This document shows, in pieces, positions 1 to 10,210 of a stretch of 64,000 bases of DNA. Source of the stretch: Batillaria attramentaria (Eukaryota > Mollusca > Gastropoda > Batillariidae); NCBI GenBank assembly GCA_018292915.2, contig JACVVK020000092.1:530001-594000 (forward strand), in the 5' to 3' direction. The notes beneath the pieces were generated by a model that was not told where the DNA came from, ran no database searches, and saw nothing but the letters and a program-made list of their open reading frames with translations. Both the position numbers and the translations under genes were made by a program. Within the stretch, counting starts at the first letter, position 1; each line of letters begins with the position of its first letter.

Positions 1-10
1 CACACACACT

Positions 11-61
<51 letters not shown>

Positions 62-76
62 ACACACACACACACT

Positions 77-151
<75 letters not shown>

Positions 152-163
152 ACCACACACACT

Positions 164-200
<37 letters not shown>

Positions 201-217
201 CACACACACAACACACA

Positions 218-265
<48 letters not shown>
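1..265. repeat. (CA)n microsatellite, interrupted
   Basis: Almost pure CA dinucleotide running off the left edge of the window. Sparse interruptions of the type CACTGACAC recur at intervals of roughly 30 to 60 bases, suggesting that longer segments duplicated after the interruptions arose. Alternating purine-pyrimidine tracts of this length can form Z-DNA (known property); no function is visible. Confidence 0.97.
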
Positions 266-267
<2 letters not shown>

Positions 268-866
268 CACCTTCCCCCCATACTCATTACCTACAGTTTT
301 TTTTCACCCACCCACCCACAATGTGTATCTTTACCGCGAGATTTATCTCGCAAGGGGGCGCACTCACCGTCATGCGCACTTTTAGTTTGACAGCGGCTGA
401 CGCAATTCATTGCCTCCACGAAGGGATAAATTATGAAGGCCCCGCCAGACGACCATCGTGAGGCTGGTCCTATCTGAACGTGGAAGGGCGATAGATCAGA
501 TTTTACACCCCGTCCCCGTAATGACCTCATGGAAACCGATACTTATGGCCCCATAACAGACCCTCACAAAAAAAGCTGCAGAGGGAATATTCCGGCCAGA
601 TAAACGGAGAGACGACTGGTGTTCGTGCATGAAGCGGGTTTGGTGAAATTTTTTTTCTTTTTGGAATTTTTGTAAAAGTTCATGTTCAGACTAAATGAAT
701 ACTTGCACGTGAGTGTGTCAGCAGGTTGTTATTTTTAGCGTGAAGAGTTGGTTTTTACGTATCTGCGGTGGAGGGAGTGGTAGGTGAAGGGTGGGGGAGT
801 GGTGGTGGTGTGGGGGGGGGGGGGGGCGCTTGTCAAAGACCTTTTTCACTAAGGACGCGGAGACTG
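266..866. other. unique sequence, no gene seen
   Basis: Mixed-composition DNA with T-runs and a G-run at about 811-826. Open frames are short and match no family I know. I see no splice-site pair, tRNA or transposon end. Confidence 0.5.
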
Positions 867-1118
867 GAGCCGGTGTAATAAGCCAGATGTACTCCCCGGC
901 TCGTTTGACTCCGGGGCACTTCTAGCCTCAAGCTGTATTAAACCGGGGCACTTCTAGCCTCGAGCTGCTTAGACCCAGGGCACTTCTAGCCTCAAGCTTC
1001 TTAGACCCGGGGAACTTATAGTCTCAAGCTGCATTGACGCGGGGCATTTCCAGCCTCAAGCTGCTTAGACCCGGGGTACTTTACGCTGGGGGAGTACATC
1101 CCGCGTGACACCGGAGAC
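867..1118. mobile_element. inverted-repeat-bounded element with 32-bp tandem array
   Basis: Five complete 32-bp units start at 911, 943, 975, 1007 and 1039, with a partial sixth at 1071; the unit core is GGGGCACTTCTAGCCTCAAG. The array is bracketed by an imperfect inverted repeat: GATGTACTCCCC near 886-897 on the left and its complement GGGGAGTACATC at 1088-1099 on the right, each continued outward by a second match, CCGGTGT at about 870 and ACACCGG at about 1108. MITEs and Helentron-related elements with internal tandem repeats are known from bivalves; placing this one among them is an inference. No transposase and no clear target duplication were seen. Confidence 0.65.
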
Positions 1119-1624
1119 AAGATGGAGGATGTAAACTTGACATGTTTGGTTTGTCAGTCTGTTCGGGTTTTCTTGGATTTTTTTTTTTTGTTTGTCTCTT
1201 TGAGGGGGGGGGGGGGGGGGGGACAAGCAAGCTTACTCCAAAACTTTGTCCGTTCAAGTTCCGTTGGCCGGACTGAATAGTGTTTAACTGGACTGCTCAT
1301 TTCGGGTAGCTGTCCCGGCCTTCCATCCACAACCTGCGTAGGGCCGACTACTATCACACATCTTGTGGCGTGGGACGTTCGATCCAAGTAACCATCAGGG
1401 TTCTGCGTCCCTTGTTTCTGGTCTTTCCTAATGCCCTGCTACATAATAAGGACAAGCCGCGGGAGACAAGCCAGCCGCATGTCCCACTCCTGCAAGTCGC
1501 ACGGCAACTTGTTTGCCCAAGAGAAGAGCCGCGTGTGACTTTGCATTAATGAGGGTACGAGTCAAGACCGAGCACAGAAAGAAAGAACAAGGCGTGACAC
1601 AGTTCCAGGCTGAACTGAGCGGAC
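1119..1624. other. unique sequence, no gene seen
   Basis: Contains a G-run (about 1205-1222) and otherwise moderate-GC unique sequence. No coding pattern or repeat family recognised. Confidence 0.5.
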
Positions 1625-2244
1625 CTAAAGGCCGTTCTTAACCGGGCGAACCACCAGTCTGGCGAACTTGTTCGGCGAACTGTGTATTGTATACGAACAG
1701 GGCAAGCGCACGCACGTACATAGTTCCAGAGGTTCGGCCGGACTAGTTCTCTTTCTTAACCGACCGTTAATGATATGCATACGTCATCGCCCGAACAAGG
1801 CGGACTCGGAAGTTGAGACAATCGTAAACAACCAAAATGGGCGCCTTCGTAGATCGAGACGACCATGCATTTGCGGTAGTTATCGTTTTGAGTGAACTCT
1901 TGGAAGCCGAGGAAGAGGAGATAAGAGGAAAAGAGCGCAAGCGAGGGAAATGTGAAGTGAGTCGATCAGTAGCCGCGATGCCGTCCGCCATGTTCCTCAA
2001 GTTTGTACATGCGCACAACAGCTCTCCCCGAGCAACCAATCAGAGCGCAGGATCGGCAAAAGGATCGCGAGAGTTCCCACGACAGGCTATGCAGACCTCG
2101 AACCTAGTTCGCCGAACCTTTCGAACCAGGGTTTCCGCACAAGTATTTGGTCGGTTAAGAAACAACGTGCGCGAACCTAGTTCGCCGTACTCTCCGAACC
2201 TAGTTCGCGAACCAAAAGTCTGCCCGGTTAAGAACGGCCTTTAG
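1625..2244. mobile_element. 620-bp TIR DNA transposon remnant, possibly Harbinger-like
   Basis: The two ends are perfect inverted copies over 23 bases (1625-1647 and 2222-2244; the left end begins CTAAAGGCCGTTCTTAACC). Inside, a second inverted match (CTTAACCGACC near 1755, GGTCGGTTAAG near 2149) and repeated CGAACCTAGTTCG motifs form long subterminal repeats, typical of transposase-binding ends. A plus-strand frame from 1837 begins MGAFVDRDDHAFAVVIVL, followed by an acidic then basic stretch (EAEEEEIRGKERKRGK). This resembles the N-terminus of Harbinger-type transposases from memory, and the rest is missing. A divergent minus-strand start (ATGGCGGACGGCATCGC, about 1975-1991) with an inverted CCAAT box near 2038 may be the second ORF start. 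Target duplication is not clean, so the superfamily is uncertain. Confidence 0.6.
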
Positions 2245-2745
2245 ACTGAGGCCACAGACAACAATCAGAAGGCAATGGCCATTCATGAAACCTTGATTAC
2301 GATCTGTTCTCCCTCCTGAATGCCCAGCTACATCCTGAGATCCTTCTGTAGCTCTCAAGCAGTGAGTATTGATCTTCGAGAAAGCAATAGAAAATCTGAT
2401 CTGGCATGGGACACCCATGAGGAGAGTCCATGTAAATCTTGTATGCCCTGGGTTCTTCTTCCTGGCAGAAACTGCCGGATATGACGTCATGTTCTACCCC
2501 GTCCCCGTGTAATAAGGTTCTGCGCCCTAAATAATTTGCACCTAGGGACAGTCACTGACCAGTCACAGCGCAGGAATCGGCACACGTGAGCAGTTATCAC
2601 CTAAACGCTAATTACGTAGCGACATGCAGGCTCCAGCAGATTTCTGCCACAGTGACGACAGCAAAGCCCCTAGAAACCTCTTCCTCCACACACAAACATT
2701 TGGAGAGTGATTTCAAACCTCATGTTCTGAACTGTTGTTGTTATT
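2245..2745. other. unique sequence, no gene seen
   Basis: Moderate-GC DNA with only short unrecognised frames. No repeat ends or RNA genes seen. Confidence 0.45.
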
Positions 2746-2820
2746 ATTACTTTTTTCATGGTGGCCTATAATTTCCCTTCTGAGATTGATAAAGTGAATT
2801 GAATTGAATTGAATAGAATA
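2746..2820 (+). mobile_element. LINE-type 3' end with (TTGAA)n tail
   Basis: The text TTCCCTTCTGAGATTGATAA is followed by AAG and short TTGAA repeats. A 3' end of the form '..TTCCC(G/T)TCTGGGAT(A/T)ATAAAG + short repeat tail' recurs here at about 29275 and at 52640-52770, so this is read as a dispersed retrotransposon end. The coding part is absent. Confidence 0.5.
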
Positions 2821-3340
2821 ACCATGGCATGTCTTTGCTCTAGACCAAAACGTTACAAGACCAGATTCAAGCGAGCAAAAAGAAACAAACAGCAGCAACC
2901 AGCAAAAACACGTAACAACAACTAACACCTTTCAAACTCCCTCCAATCCGGACCCCTCACACTCCCCCCCCCCCCCCCACCGCACCCCCCGGTTAAAAAG
3001 TATAAAAAGGAAAGGAAAGGGGGAAAACAACAAAACAAAACAAATGGAACAAATCAACGACAAAACAAACAAACAACAACAACAACAAACCAAGAAATCA
3101 AACACATAAAATCCAATTAAACACAAACGACAATCCCATAATAAAATCAACAACTGGCTGGACTGTTTCATTTTATGTTTTTTTAAAAAAACAAATTACA
3201 ACAACAACAACTGACAACAACAACAACAACGACGTTCCGAGATGAGTCCGCACGAAGAACCGAAAATCAAAACTACAGTCGCAAGCTAGCCGATAGTAAA
3301 CGCGTACATTTATTCGTGCATTGCTTATTGTTCGTCGACG
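2821..3340. other. A-rich low-complexity DNA (CAA/AAC), C-run
   Basis: Dominated by CAA, CAAC and AAAC-type low-complexity sequence with a C-run at about 2967-2982. No gene visible. Confidence 0.6.
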
Positions 3341-3344
3341 CTGG

Positions 3345-3490
3345 ATGAACACTGCGCATGTTATTAGCGATATCACACTATATTGTCATACGGCCTTCTG
3401 TGTGCGATATTAACGATATCGCACTCTACTGCTATAAGATTGTGCACGGTATGATATTAACTATATCACACCACAGTCATACGACACAGC
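3345..3490. repeat. imperfect ~47-bp tandem repeat with dyads
   Basis: Three diverged units each start with an ATTA(G/A)CGATATC-like core and run to a CATACG/CGGTATG-like end. The middle unit contains an inverted repeat (GTGCGATAT, short loop, ATATCGCAC) around 3402-3424. Function unknown. Confidence 0.55.
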
Positions 3491-3660
3491 CCTACACGCG
3501 CAGACCGTCGGAAAGAATGAAATTGCAATCAATAATGAGCAGATTGTGGCTCGCGTGTGGTGGCCTCAAACTCGGGTTATCGAGTCGTTTGCAGTGTTGG
3601 GGGCGGAGCTTAGGTGTGGTTTTATCGTCTGTTGTCATGAATAGTCCATATGACTGAAGC

Positions 3661-3667
3661 GCACGCG

Positions 3668-3711
<44 letters not shown>

Positions 3712-3730
3712 TCACGCGAGCGCACGCACG

Positions 3731-3789
<59 letters not shown>
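3661..3789. repeat. (CG)n(CA)n microsatellite
   Basis: Two adjoining CA tracts, each preceded by CG or GCAC repeats and separated by about 12 unique bases. The left half begins with a short alternating CG run. Confidence 0.95.
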
Positions 3790-3791
<2 letters not shown>

Positions 3792-4565
3792 CAACTGTTT
3801 AGCCCGGCACTCATACGTCTAACACCAATGTAGGCTACAAAAACATTTTACAGCTGCTACAGATTCTTAAATAAACATCATCATCAACAACACCAACAAC
3901 AACAATCATAACTTGATACAGCAAAAAAATCAAACATTAAAAAAAAATCAACAAAAATCAGTATCAAAGTGAAACAGAAAGCCGGGTATATAAAAATTGA
4001 TGTCAATATTCACTGGTCTCAGCACGGCAACAGCTTCGCGGCCACAGATCATTCTTAATGACAGTTTCAACAAAACAGTCCTTGCATGGGAACAGTGTGA
4101 GTCTGATTGCGTTTCAAGGGAAACAACTCATTACGAAGCGATAAAAATCTATTGTGTCTCACAACACCGCGTTTACCGGCGGGCAGAGCCGCAACTGACA
4201 GAAGAGACAGAATGATAGGTGGCGCTACTGTAGTAAGGGAAACAACTCACCAGCTTCTTTGACATATCCCCCAGAAGAGAATGTGGGTAGCCTGTGAAAA
4301 TTGCCTGCAACACACGGAAAGAAAATACACGTTATTAATTTTATAGTTGGTTGTTTCACATAAGAAATGATGCACGAAAGATGCAGTTTGGTCAGTAACT
4401 GATGCATTCATGCCGCTCCCTCCCTCCACCCCCCCCCCTCCGCTACCGCACACGGATCTCCCTGTTCAAATGACCCACCCGAAACTTGAATTAGTATGCT
4501 GCTGCTTTTAAAACATGCAGTATACTAGCGTAATAACAAATAATAACTACACAAATACATGTTAC
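3790..4565. other. unique sequence with one CTCF-like motif
   Basis: No gene seen. It holds the motif at 4213-4226 listed separately, plus two copies of AAGGGAAACAACTC (about 4116 and 4235). A variant of that word occurs near 5432. Confidence 0.45.
4213..4226 (+). promoter_or_regulatory. CTCF-like motif
   Basis: TGATAGGTGGCGCT matches the core of the animal CTCF consensus (AGGTGGCGC). A co-oriented, better match lies 1.6 kb downstream at 5793. CTCF is present in many bilaterians; occupancy here is unknown. Confidence 0.3.
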
Positions 4566-4615
4566 TGTGTCACTCTTGACAACAACAACAATAATAATAA
4601 TGACAATAATAGAAA

Positions 4616-4793
4616 TAGGGTGGGGTGGGTGTTTGGGGGTTTAACGTCCTTTTCCATCACATACGGGTAATATCAAAGACGAGGCAACGATGAAAAAGCC
4701 AGCACAAATATTGGCTCCAGCCGGGATACGACTGAACTCACGACCAGAGCATTAGAAATCCAATGCTCTACCATTCGGTCCCCCCCGGCTCCC
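4616..4793 (-). mobile_element. tRNA-derived SINE, family 1 (full length)
   Basis: Read on the minus strand: a head GGGAGCCGGGG with a pol III A-box-like GACCGAATGGTAGAGC, then a B-box region disturbed by a small insertion (GTGAGTTCAGTCGTATCCC), then the family body (GGCTGGAGCCAATATTTGTG, a GATATTACCCGTATG-like block) and the 3' signature GGAAAAGGACGTTAAACC running into CCAC repeats. At least eight better or partial copies in this window share the layout. SINEs carry no protein and depend on LINE machinery. Confidence 0.85.
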
Positions 4794-4797
4794 CGAC

Positions 4798-4845
4798 AAC
4801 AACAATACTACTACTAATACTACTACTACTACTACTAATAATGTG
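4798..4845. repeat. (ACT)n/(AAT)n trinucleotide repeat
   Basis: Short ACA, ACT and AAT triplet tract directly abutting the SINE head. A similar ACA/ATA tract lies on its other side (4578-4614), compatible with insertion into a triplet repeat. Confidence 0.8.
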
Positions 4846-5235
4846 GCCGGCAGCTGCAGCACTGAGCCGCAGCAGCGGCAGTAGTAGCAGTATTGGAGAG
4901 ACAAGGTAAAGGAAACAGGTTCTGTGAGCCGGCAACTCTTCCGCCCTCTTCAAATCAACATCCGAAGACGAGACAGAACAGATGAAGACAGGAGCAGGGC
5001 GGCGAAAGAAGATGGGGGGACTACAAAGCAGAAATTTGGCACACACAGACGGTTTCAAAATCTCGCCGCCATTTTATCGTCCTGCGCAGGGGAGGTCACT
5101 CTTCCGGCGACGACTATCAGTGCAACTGCTGAGAGACAGATGCTCACAGCGACGGTCTGTGTTCAAAATGGAATCTGGATTATTTTTTTCTTGTCGGTGT
5201 TTTTAGTTCAGGTACTTATAGTGTAGACTATGCAT

Positions 5236-5272
<37 letters not shown>

Positions 5273-7013
5273 CCAGGAACATTTTTTTTGCATTCATTCA
5301 TTCATTTTAGCATGCATACATTCGTTCATTCAGTCACGTTCATTTTGTACATTCTCTCGTTATTGCTGCCAGTCGGTCTTGTTGACCTATTCCTCTGCAA
5401 CAAGAGTGAACAACTCTTCAGAATCAAGCACAAGGGAGGCAACTCAGTCTGTCGGTATTATGTAATTACCCGTTTCTCCTATCTGTATGTTTCTGTCGAG
5501 TTTTGGCTTTTCCTTTATCGACAAAGGAACTGTAAACTTCCTTAGGAAATGATACTTCCGTTAATGCTTTTTTTCTGACGACAATGAATGACAACTGAGA
5601 TGGGAGTGGCGATAATGAGATGAAAAGAAGTCCGCAGACCCACAGAAGATAAGGATATATGACCAGTAATTCCGAGCTGCTCTCTTTTTCGCAAGAAAAC
5701 ATGCATTAAAACACAATATTCTTGTGTATGCTTTTGATGTTCTGAACATGTTCAGGTGTCTGGTGGCGGGTACCAGGGACGCAGACCAGAAACACTAGGT
5801 GGCGCTGACACATTTATCGCTTCGTTCCGTATCTGGCCAGCTTCAGCTTTTTGCCAGAACCGCTTGCAGGGGAGATAACCACGAAATCTGCGTCTCTTTG
5901 GGCACAGAAATGACGGATGCGTATGTGTGAGGCTAGACCAACTTCTCAGTTCTTGCTCTTCTTTTTATATGTATATTTTTTTTTGTGGAGCTTCACTTGG
6001 CTTTAGTCGCCCTGTGTACCACGAAGAGGGGGTTCTTTGAAGTCGTTTTAGGCTCAAATCTGACATGCACATTATAGATTGAAGTGGGGTTTTTATCTTA
6101 ACGACGGGCGCAGCAGGATCCTGGGTTTTCAGGTTGAGAAAAAGAGATAGATGGGAGACGCACGTTTCGGGTGGGCGCTTCCAGAGGGTTTACGGCTCCT
6201 CGTTTATAATGATTAATTTCTTATTGCAGTTCTTTTTACAGCCCGGGAACAGCACAGAAGAAGGGTAGTTTGGTGATAGTTGTGGCTTAAGGAGTTTTAA
6301 AGTAAAACAAAAAGAGGTCTATAAGGTGGAACACACAGGTTTTATGCTGGCTTCCTTCCTCATATTCCTGATCTGGGAGTGATAGCAGAGGCAGAGTTCG
6401 TCCGAGTGGACCGACTGCATAGTTTTCTGTGTTTTTGGTGGTCTGGGAGAGAAGCTTCGCGGCTTGCGGTTGTCTCTGTCGGGGTTCATACTGATACAAA
6501 AATACATGTTTGCCTGTGTGTTCAGCTGTTCTTCTCATCACTAAAAGTCATCTCTTGTCAATACTTAGAGCTACTGCTCAGCAAACATTTTTCAACTGTG
6601 TGTGGTTATTGTGAAGATCTTTCTTTCGTTTATAATGAGTATATTATTAAAAAATCTGAATCTGAAAATTGAGGGGCTCACCCCATTCACTGACCGGATG
6701 GTTTCTCAGTACCTCTTCAAAACTAAATTATGTGGGTCATGGTACTCTGTAGAAGGTGGAGTGAGGGGGGGGGGGAGGGGCCGGTCAGGGGAATCATTGG
6801 CACAACAGTAATTATCTGGCTGCTACTTCGTCTTCTGTCAGTTAAAAAAAATAGTCGAGGAAATTACAGGGTAAATCCAGCTGGTGACGGCTCACCGAGT
6901 TTTATGTCGCAAGCCACTGAGGCGTGCATTATTGTATGCTGGTAACATACGGTGTCACTCATGGGCGCAGCTTGGATGGGAATGTTTCATTGTCTATGTT
7001 GTTCTGCCTGATA
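4846..7013. other. unique sequence with (GA)n at 5239-5270
   Basis: No gene recognised. Contains a short GA microsatellite, a CATT-type repeat (about 5290-5335), the CTCF-like motif at 5793 and G-runs near 6766. Open frames are short and unmatched. Confidence 0.45.
5793..5806 (+). promoter_or_regulatory. CTCF-like motif
   Basis: CACTAGGTGGCGCT is close to the ideal CTCF core (CCACTAGGTGGCGC type) and has the same orientation as the motif at 4213. A GGGGAGATAACC word follows about 65 bases downstream. Motif match only. Confidence 0.35.
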
Positions 7014-7015
7014 TA

Positions 7016-7154
7016 CAGTCGAACCTGCCAAGGCGGTCACCTGTATAAGCCATGTCACTGTCTAACCCGGTCACCCCAGAGGATCCCGGCCACTTGTCTA
7101 AGGCGGTCAGTTTGGCCCTGTCCCTTGAGTGACCGCCTTACACAGGTTTGACTG
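7016..7154. mobile_element. TA-flanked MITE (Tc1/mariner-Tigger-like), copy 1
   Basis: 139 bp bounded by TA on both sides (7014-7015 and 7155-7156). Termini are inverted: CAGTCGAACCTG on the left and CAGGTTTGACTG on the right. The interior repeats GGTCACC/GGTGACC words and CAAGGCGGTC/GACCGCCTTA, so the whole element folds back. TIRs beginning CAGTNNAACCT with TA duplication are typical of Tc1/mariner (Tigger/pogo-like) MITEs. A second copy lies inverted at 56405-56582. Confidence 0.8.
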
Positions 7155-7326
7155 TACTAACCTGACTAATTAACTGGTCGGAAGTGGTACGCACTACTGT
7201 CGGCTATTGCCAAAAGGTGACAAAAAGTGTGGATTTTGTAGACAGATGGTTGCGTTGTAAACGTGAATTGACTGAAGACCTTTGGCCACTTCAGCCGTTT
7301 GAACACCGTGACACACCAAATATACT

Positions 7327-7328
<2 letters not shown>

Positions 7329-7376
<48 letters not shown>
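7329..7376. repeat. (GT)n microsatellite
   Basis: Pure GT dinucleotide followed by G-rich sequence. Confidence 0.95.
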
Positions 7377-7377
<1 letters not shown>

Positions 7378-8215
7378 GGGTGCGAGAGGTGAGGTAGGGG
7401 GTGGGGGTGGGCGGAAAGAAAGAGCGCTGGGTGGGGAGTTTTTGGATATGATATGCGCATGCACATAAGGTTTTATGTGTATTTTTAAGTACAGTGGTTG
7501 GTTCTGGTTTTTATATATTTTTTTTATTATTATTACTATTATTTTAGAGACTGACAAAACGCAACAAACGTTTGGCTTGAATACGCGTCACCCATCTCCC
7601 ACTGCTGACACCAAACACGCACCGGATATCCCTTATCAGGCATCAGGATGAGTACAGTACCTGGCAGTGAAAGAATAGAGGGGTGGATCTCTACTCTGGT
7701 GGCACGAACATCCGCAGAGTAATAGAAAATTTATGGCATCCCATCCCTCATTTTGAAAATTCCTCCATTGTGGCTATTCGCCATGAAAATTCGCCCATTG
7801 TGACTATTTGCCATGAAAATGCCAGCTCGCGCTTCGGTCAATGAATGCTGGTATAGGGTCAACCACGCAGCAAAACGATATAATGAATAAAAAAGACCCC
7901 ACCGTGAAACCGATATCTGAGGTAAATTCCATGGGCGTTAAACTGGCGTATAAACTACCGTAAACTAAAAATGTATTATTCTACACGGAAAGCCATCTTT
8001 TTTAGTTTTGGTTGGCGGTCGACTGGTAGCGTCAATTAAAAGTACTTCTCATAAAGATGAGAAATAGAATGACGGTATCTTTATGCAGATATTAAGCGAA
8101 TAAAGAAGAAGAACTGCATCAGTTAATTTTGGTCCGAGATCTTTTGCCTGTGAAAATAACAGCGGGGAAAATGTACAAGAACTGATAAATGGATATCCTG
8201 TAACTGATATCCCGT
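7377..8215. other. mostly unique; 30-bp tandem repeat at 7750-7825
   Basis: Two and a bit copies of a 30-bp unit (GAAAATTC.CCCATTGTG.CTATT.GCCAT) lie near 7756-7820. The rest shows no gene or known repeat. Confidence 0.5.
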
Positions 8216-8400
8216 TTGCTGTTGTTGTTGCTACATGTTGTTGTTGTTGTTGTTGTTGGTGGTGGTGGTGTTTTTGTTATTTGTGTTGTTGTTGTTGGTG
8301 GTGGTGGTGTTTTTGTTAGTGCTGTAGTTGGCGGTGGTGTTGCCGTTGTTGTTGGCGGTGGTGGTGGTGGTGTTATTATTGGTATTGTTATTGTTGCTGA
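8216..8400. repeat. (TTG)n/(GGT)n trinucleotide repeats
   Basis: Alternating TTG and GGT blocks arranged as a duplicated motif (TTGTTATTTGTG / TTGTTAGTGCTG spacers), which make the poly-V/G open frame spurious. Confidence 0.85.
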
Positions 8401-9248
8401 TATCAGTCCTTCTTTCTGCTGTTCTTGTTCTTATTAGTTTGGCACCATTTTTCTCCCTCAGCGTTTTTCAGGGCAAACCAAACAAAATGTGAAGTTGCAA
8501 CTGAACAGCTTTAAGCAGAAGTATTGCTAGAATTTATGTTGCGCTCGCTCGGCCACTGAGTCTCAGTTCAGCGGTTCCGTCAAATCGTTCATGTTCATGT
8601 TAAATGCATCAAGAAAGTCGAGACGTATGTTATGACAAGACCTCCGCCACAAGCTGCTAGCTTAGACATAATATATTATACAATCATTCAGCACACGTTT
8701 GCCAAGTGCTATGCGACAGTCCAACACAACATTAGGTGTAGTAGTACCAGAGATGAGTCCGTTTCCGTACTTTGCCAATTATTCCGTTTGCCAGTTATAC
8801 TAGTACTAATTCAAGGAATCAGGATGTGGCAAAAACTATTACATACGAATAACGAAAAAAATGCGTATGATTATGGACCTATCGAGTTATTTCACTTTTG
8901 CATGGAAGGTGGTAATTGATGAGAAAGGTATCAACACCTTACTGACATCCTCTCACCGTTTTTTTTTTTTCTTTTTTTTTTTTGTTGTTGAAATTTTCAC
9001 GAGCTGGGGTTAATGGCAGGAAACACAAAGTCAGCGCGATGCCTGCCCGACAAGGTTGCAATAACGTGATAATTGAAACTCATATCAAGGTCATCTAGCG
9101 TGTGACGCGGGCGCTAGGCTGCTGAACACGTTCATTCATGCTGCATGACATATCACGATGTCGGTCGTACCGCTACTTAATCGAACTTTCCAGCTTTGCT
9201 CTGTTTCTGCCTGTCTATCTGTCTGTCAGTGTCTGTCTGTGGCTCTCG

Positions 9249-9249
<1 letters not shown>
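8401..9249. other. unique sequence, no gene seen
   Basis: AT-rich unique DNA with T-runs near 8959-8983. The 95-codon frame at 8632-8919 matches nothing recognisable and has no flanking splice or promoter pattern. Confidence 0.45.
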
Positions 9250-9347
<98 letters not shown>

Positions 9348-9417
9348 CATTCACTAGTGGAGAGGTGTGTGTGGGAGAGTTGAAACGGAATTATGAAACT
9401 TATAAATGTAAGCGAAC

Positions 9418-9474
<57 letters not shown>
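9250..9474. repeat. two (TG)n microsatellites
   Basis: A TG tract of about 90 bases ends in a short GA run (to about 9348). After about 70 unique bases a second TG tract occupies 9420-9474. Confidence 0.97.
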
Positions 9475-9477
<3 letters not shown>

Positions 9478-9810
9478 TTTCAAGTAAATCACAACTCCAC
9501 TTACACAAACGTGCGGATATCCTTAATAAATAACTAAATAACTAAATGACTAAACAAATAATCTCCCACAAGCCTCAAGGAATTTCACACGGACTGTGCT
9601 GTACCTCCGAAGATCTTTATCGATTCTCCCTGTATCATGCTCACTCATCACGTGCTAGCCAGGAAAAGACAACCCAGGCAGGACAAAAAAAGAACGTTCA
9701 CTCCGTCTCTCGCAGCTTGACAATGCTGGTGGTGATTGATGGCACAAGTATTGTCACATCGCTTACTGGTCAGGAAGACACCGACAGGTTGAGGGTGAGG
9801 GTTGCGGGGT

Positions 9811-9811
<1 letters not shown>

Positions 9812-9849
<38 letters not shown>
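9812..9849. repeat. (GA)n microsatellite
   Basis: Pure GA run within unique sequence. Confidence 0.95.
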
Positions 9850-9850
<1 letters not shown>

Positions 9851-10094
9851 CTACCCACCCACCGCCCCAACCCGCATCACTAGCTTTCCAGACTAATCAT
9901 CACAAAGACATATTATCAGTGATCAGTGTCCAACGAACAGGAAATATAATAATAAAAAAGAAACCAAATAAAACCCTAAACTAAATAATAATAAGAAGAA
10001 GAAGGAGGAGGAGACAAAGAAGAAGAAGAAAGAAAAATCTGAGAGAAAAATCAGCGGCTGGGCATAACTTTCTCACGATTAACTCAGTTAAACT

Positions 10095-10210
10095 TAAGTC
10101 ATAATAATAATAATAATAATAATGACGACTTATAAGGCGCCTATACATGAAATAAAAACAGGCTCTAAGCGCCGTACATCATAAATACATACAACACTTT
10201 CATACACAGA
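10095..10210 (-). mobile_element. SINE/LINE-type 3' tail with (ATT)n
   Basis: On the minus strand a block containing TTAGAGCCTG and AGGCGCCTTATAAGTCGTC runs into a (TTA)n tail. The same 'GCGC.TTATA + ATT repeat' terminus ends the LINE copies at 16.0 and 57.1 kb and the SINE at 35.7 kb. Only the tail is recognisable. Confidence 0.6.

Noticed and set aside
911..1070. CRISPR-like array (32-bp repeats)
   Set aside because: Units are directly contiguous with no spacers, and the context is eukaryotic.
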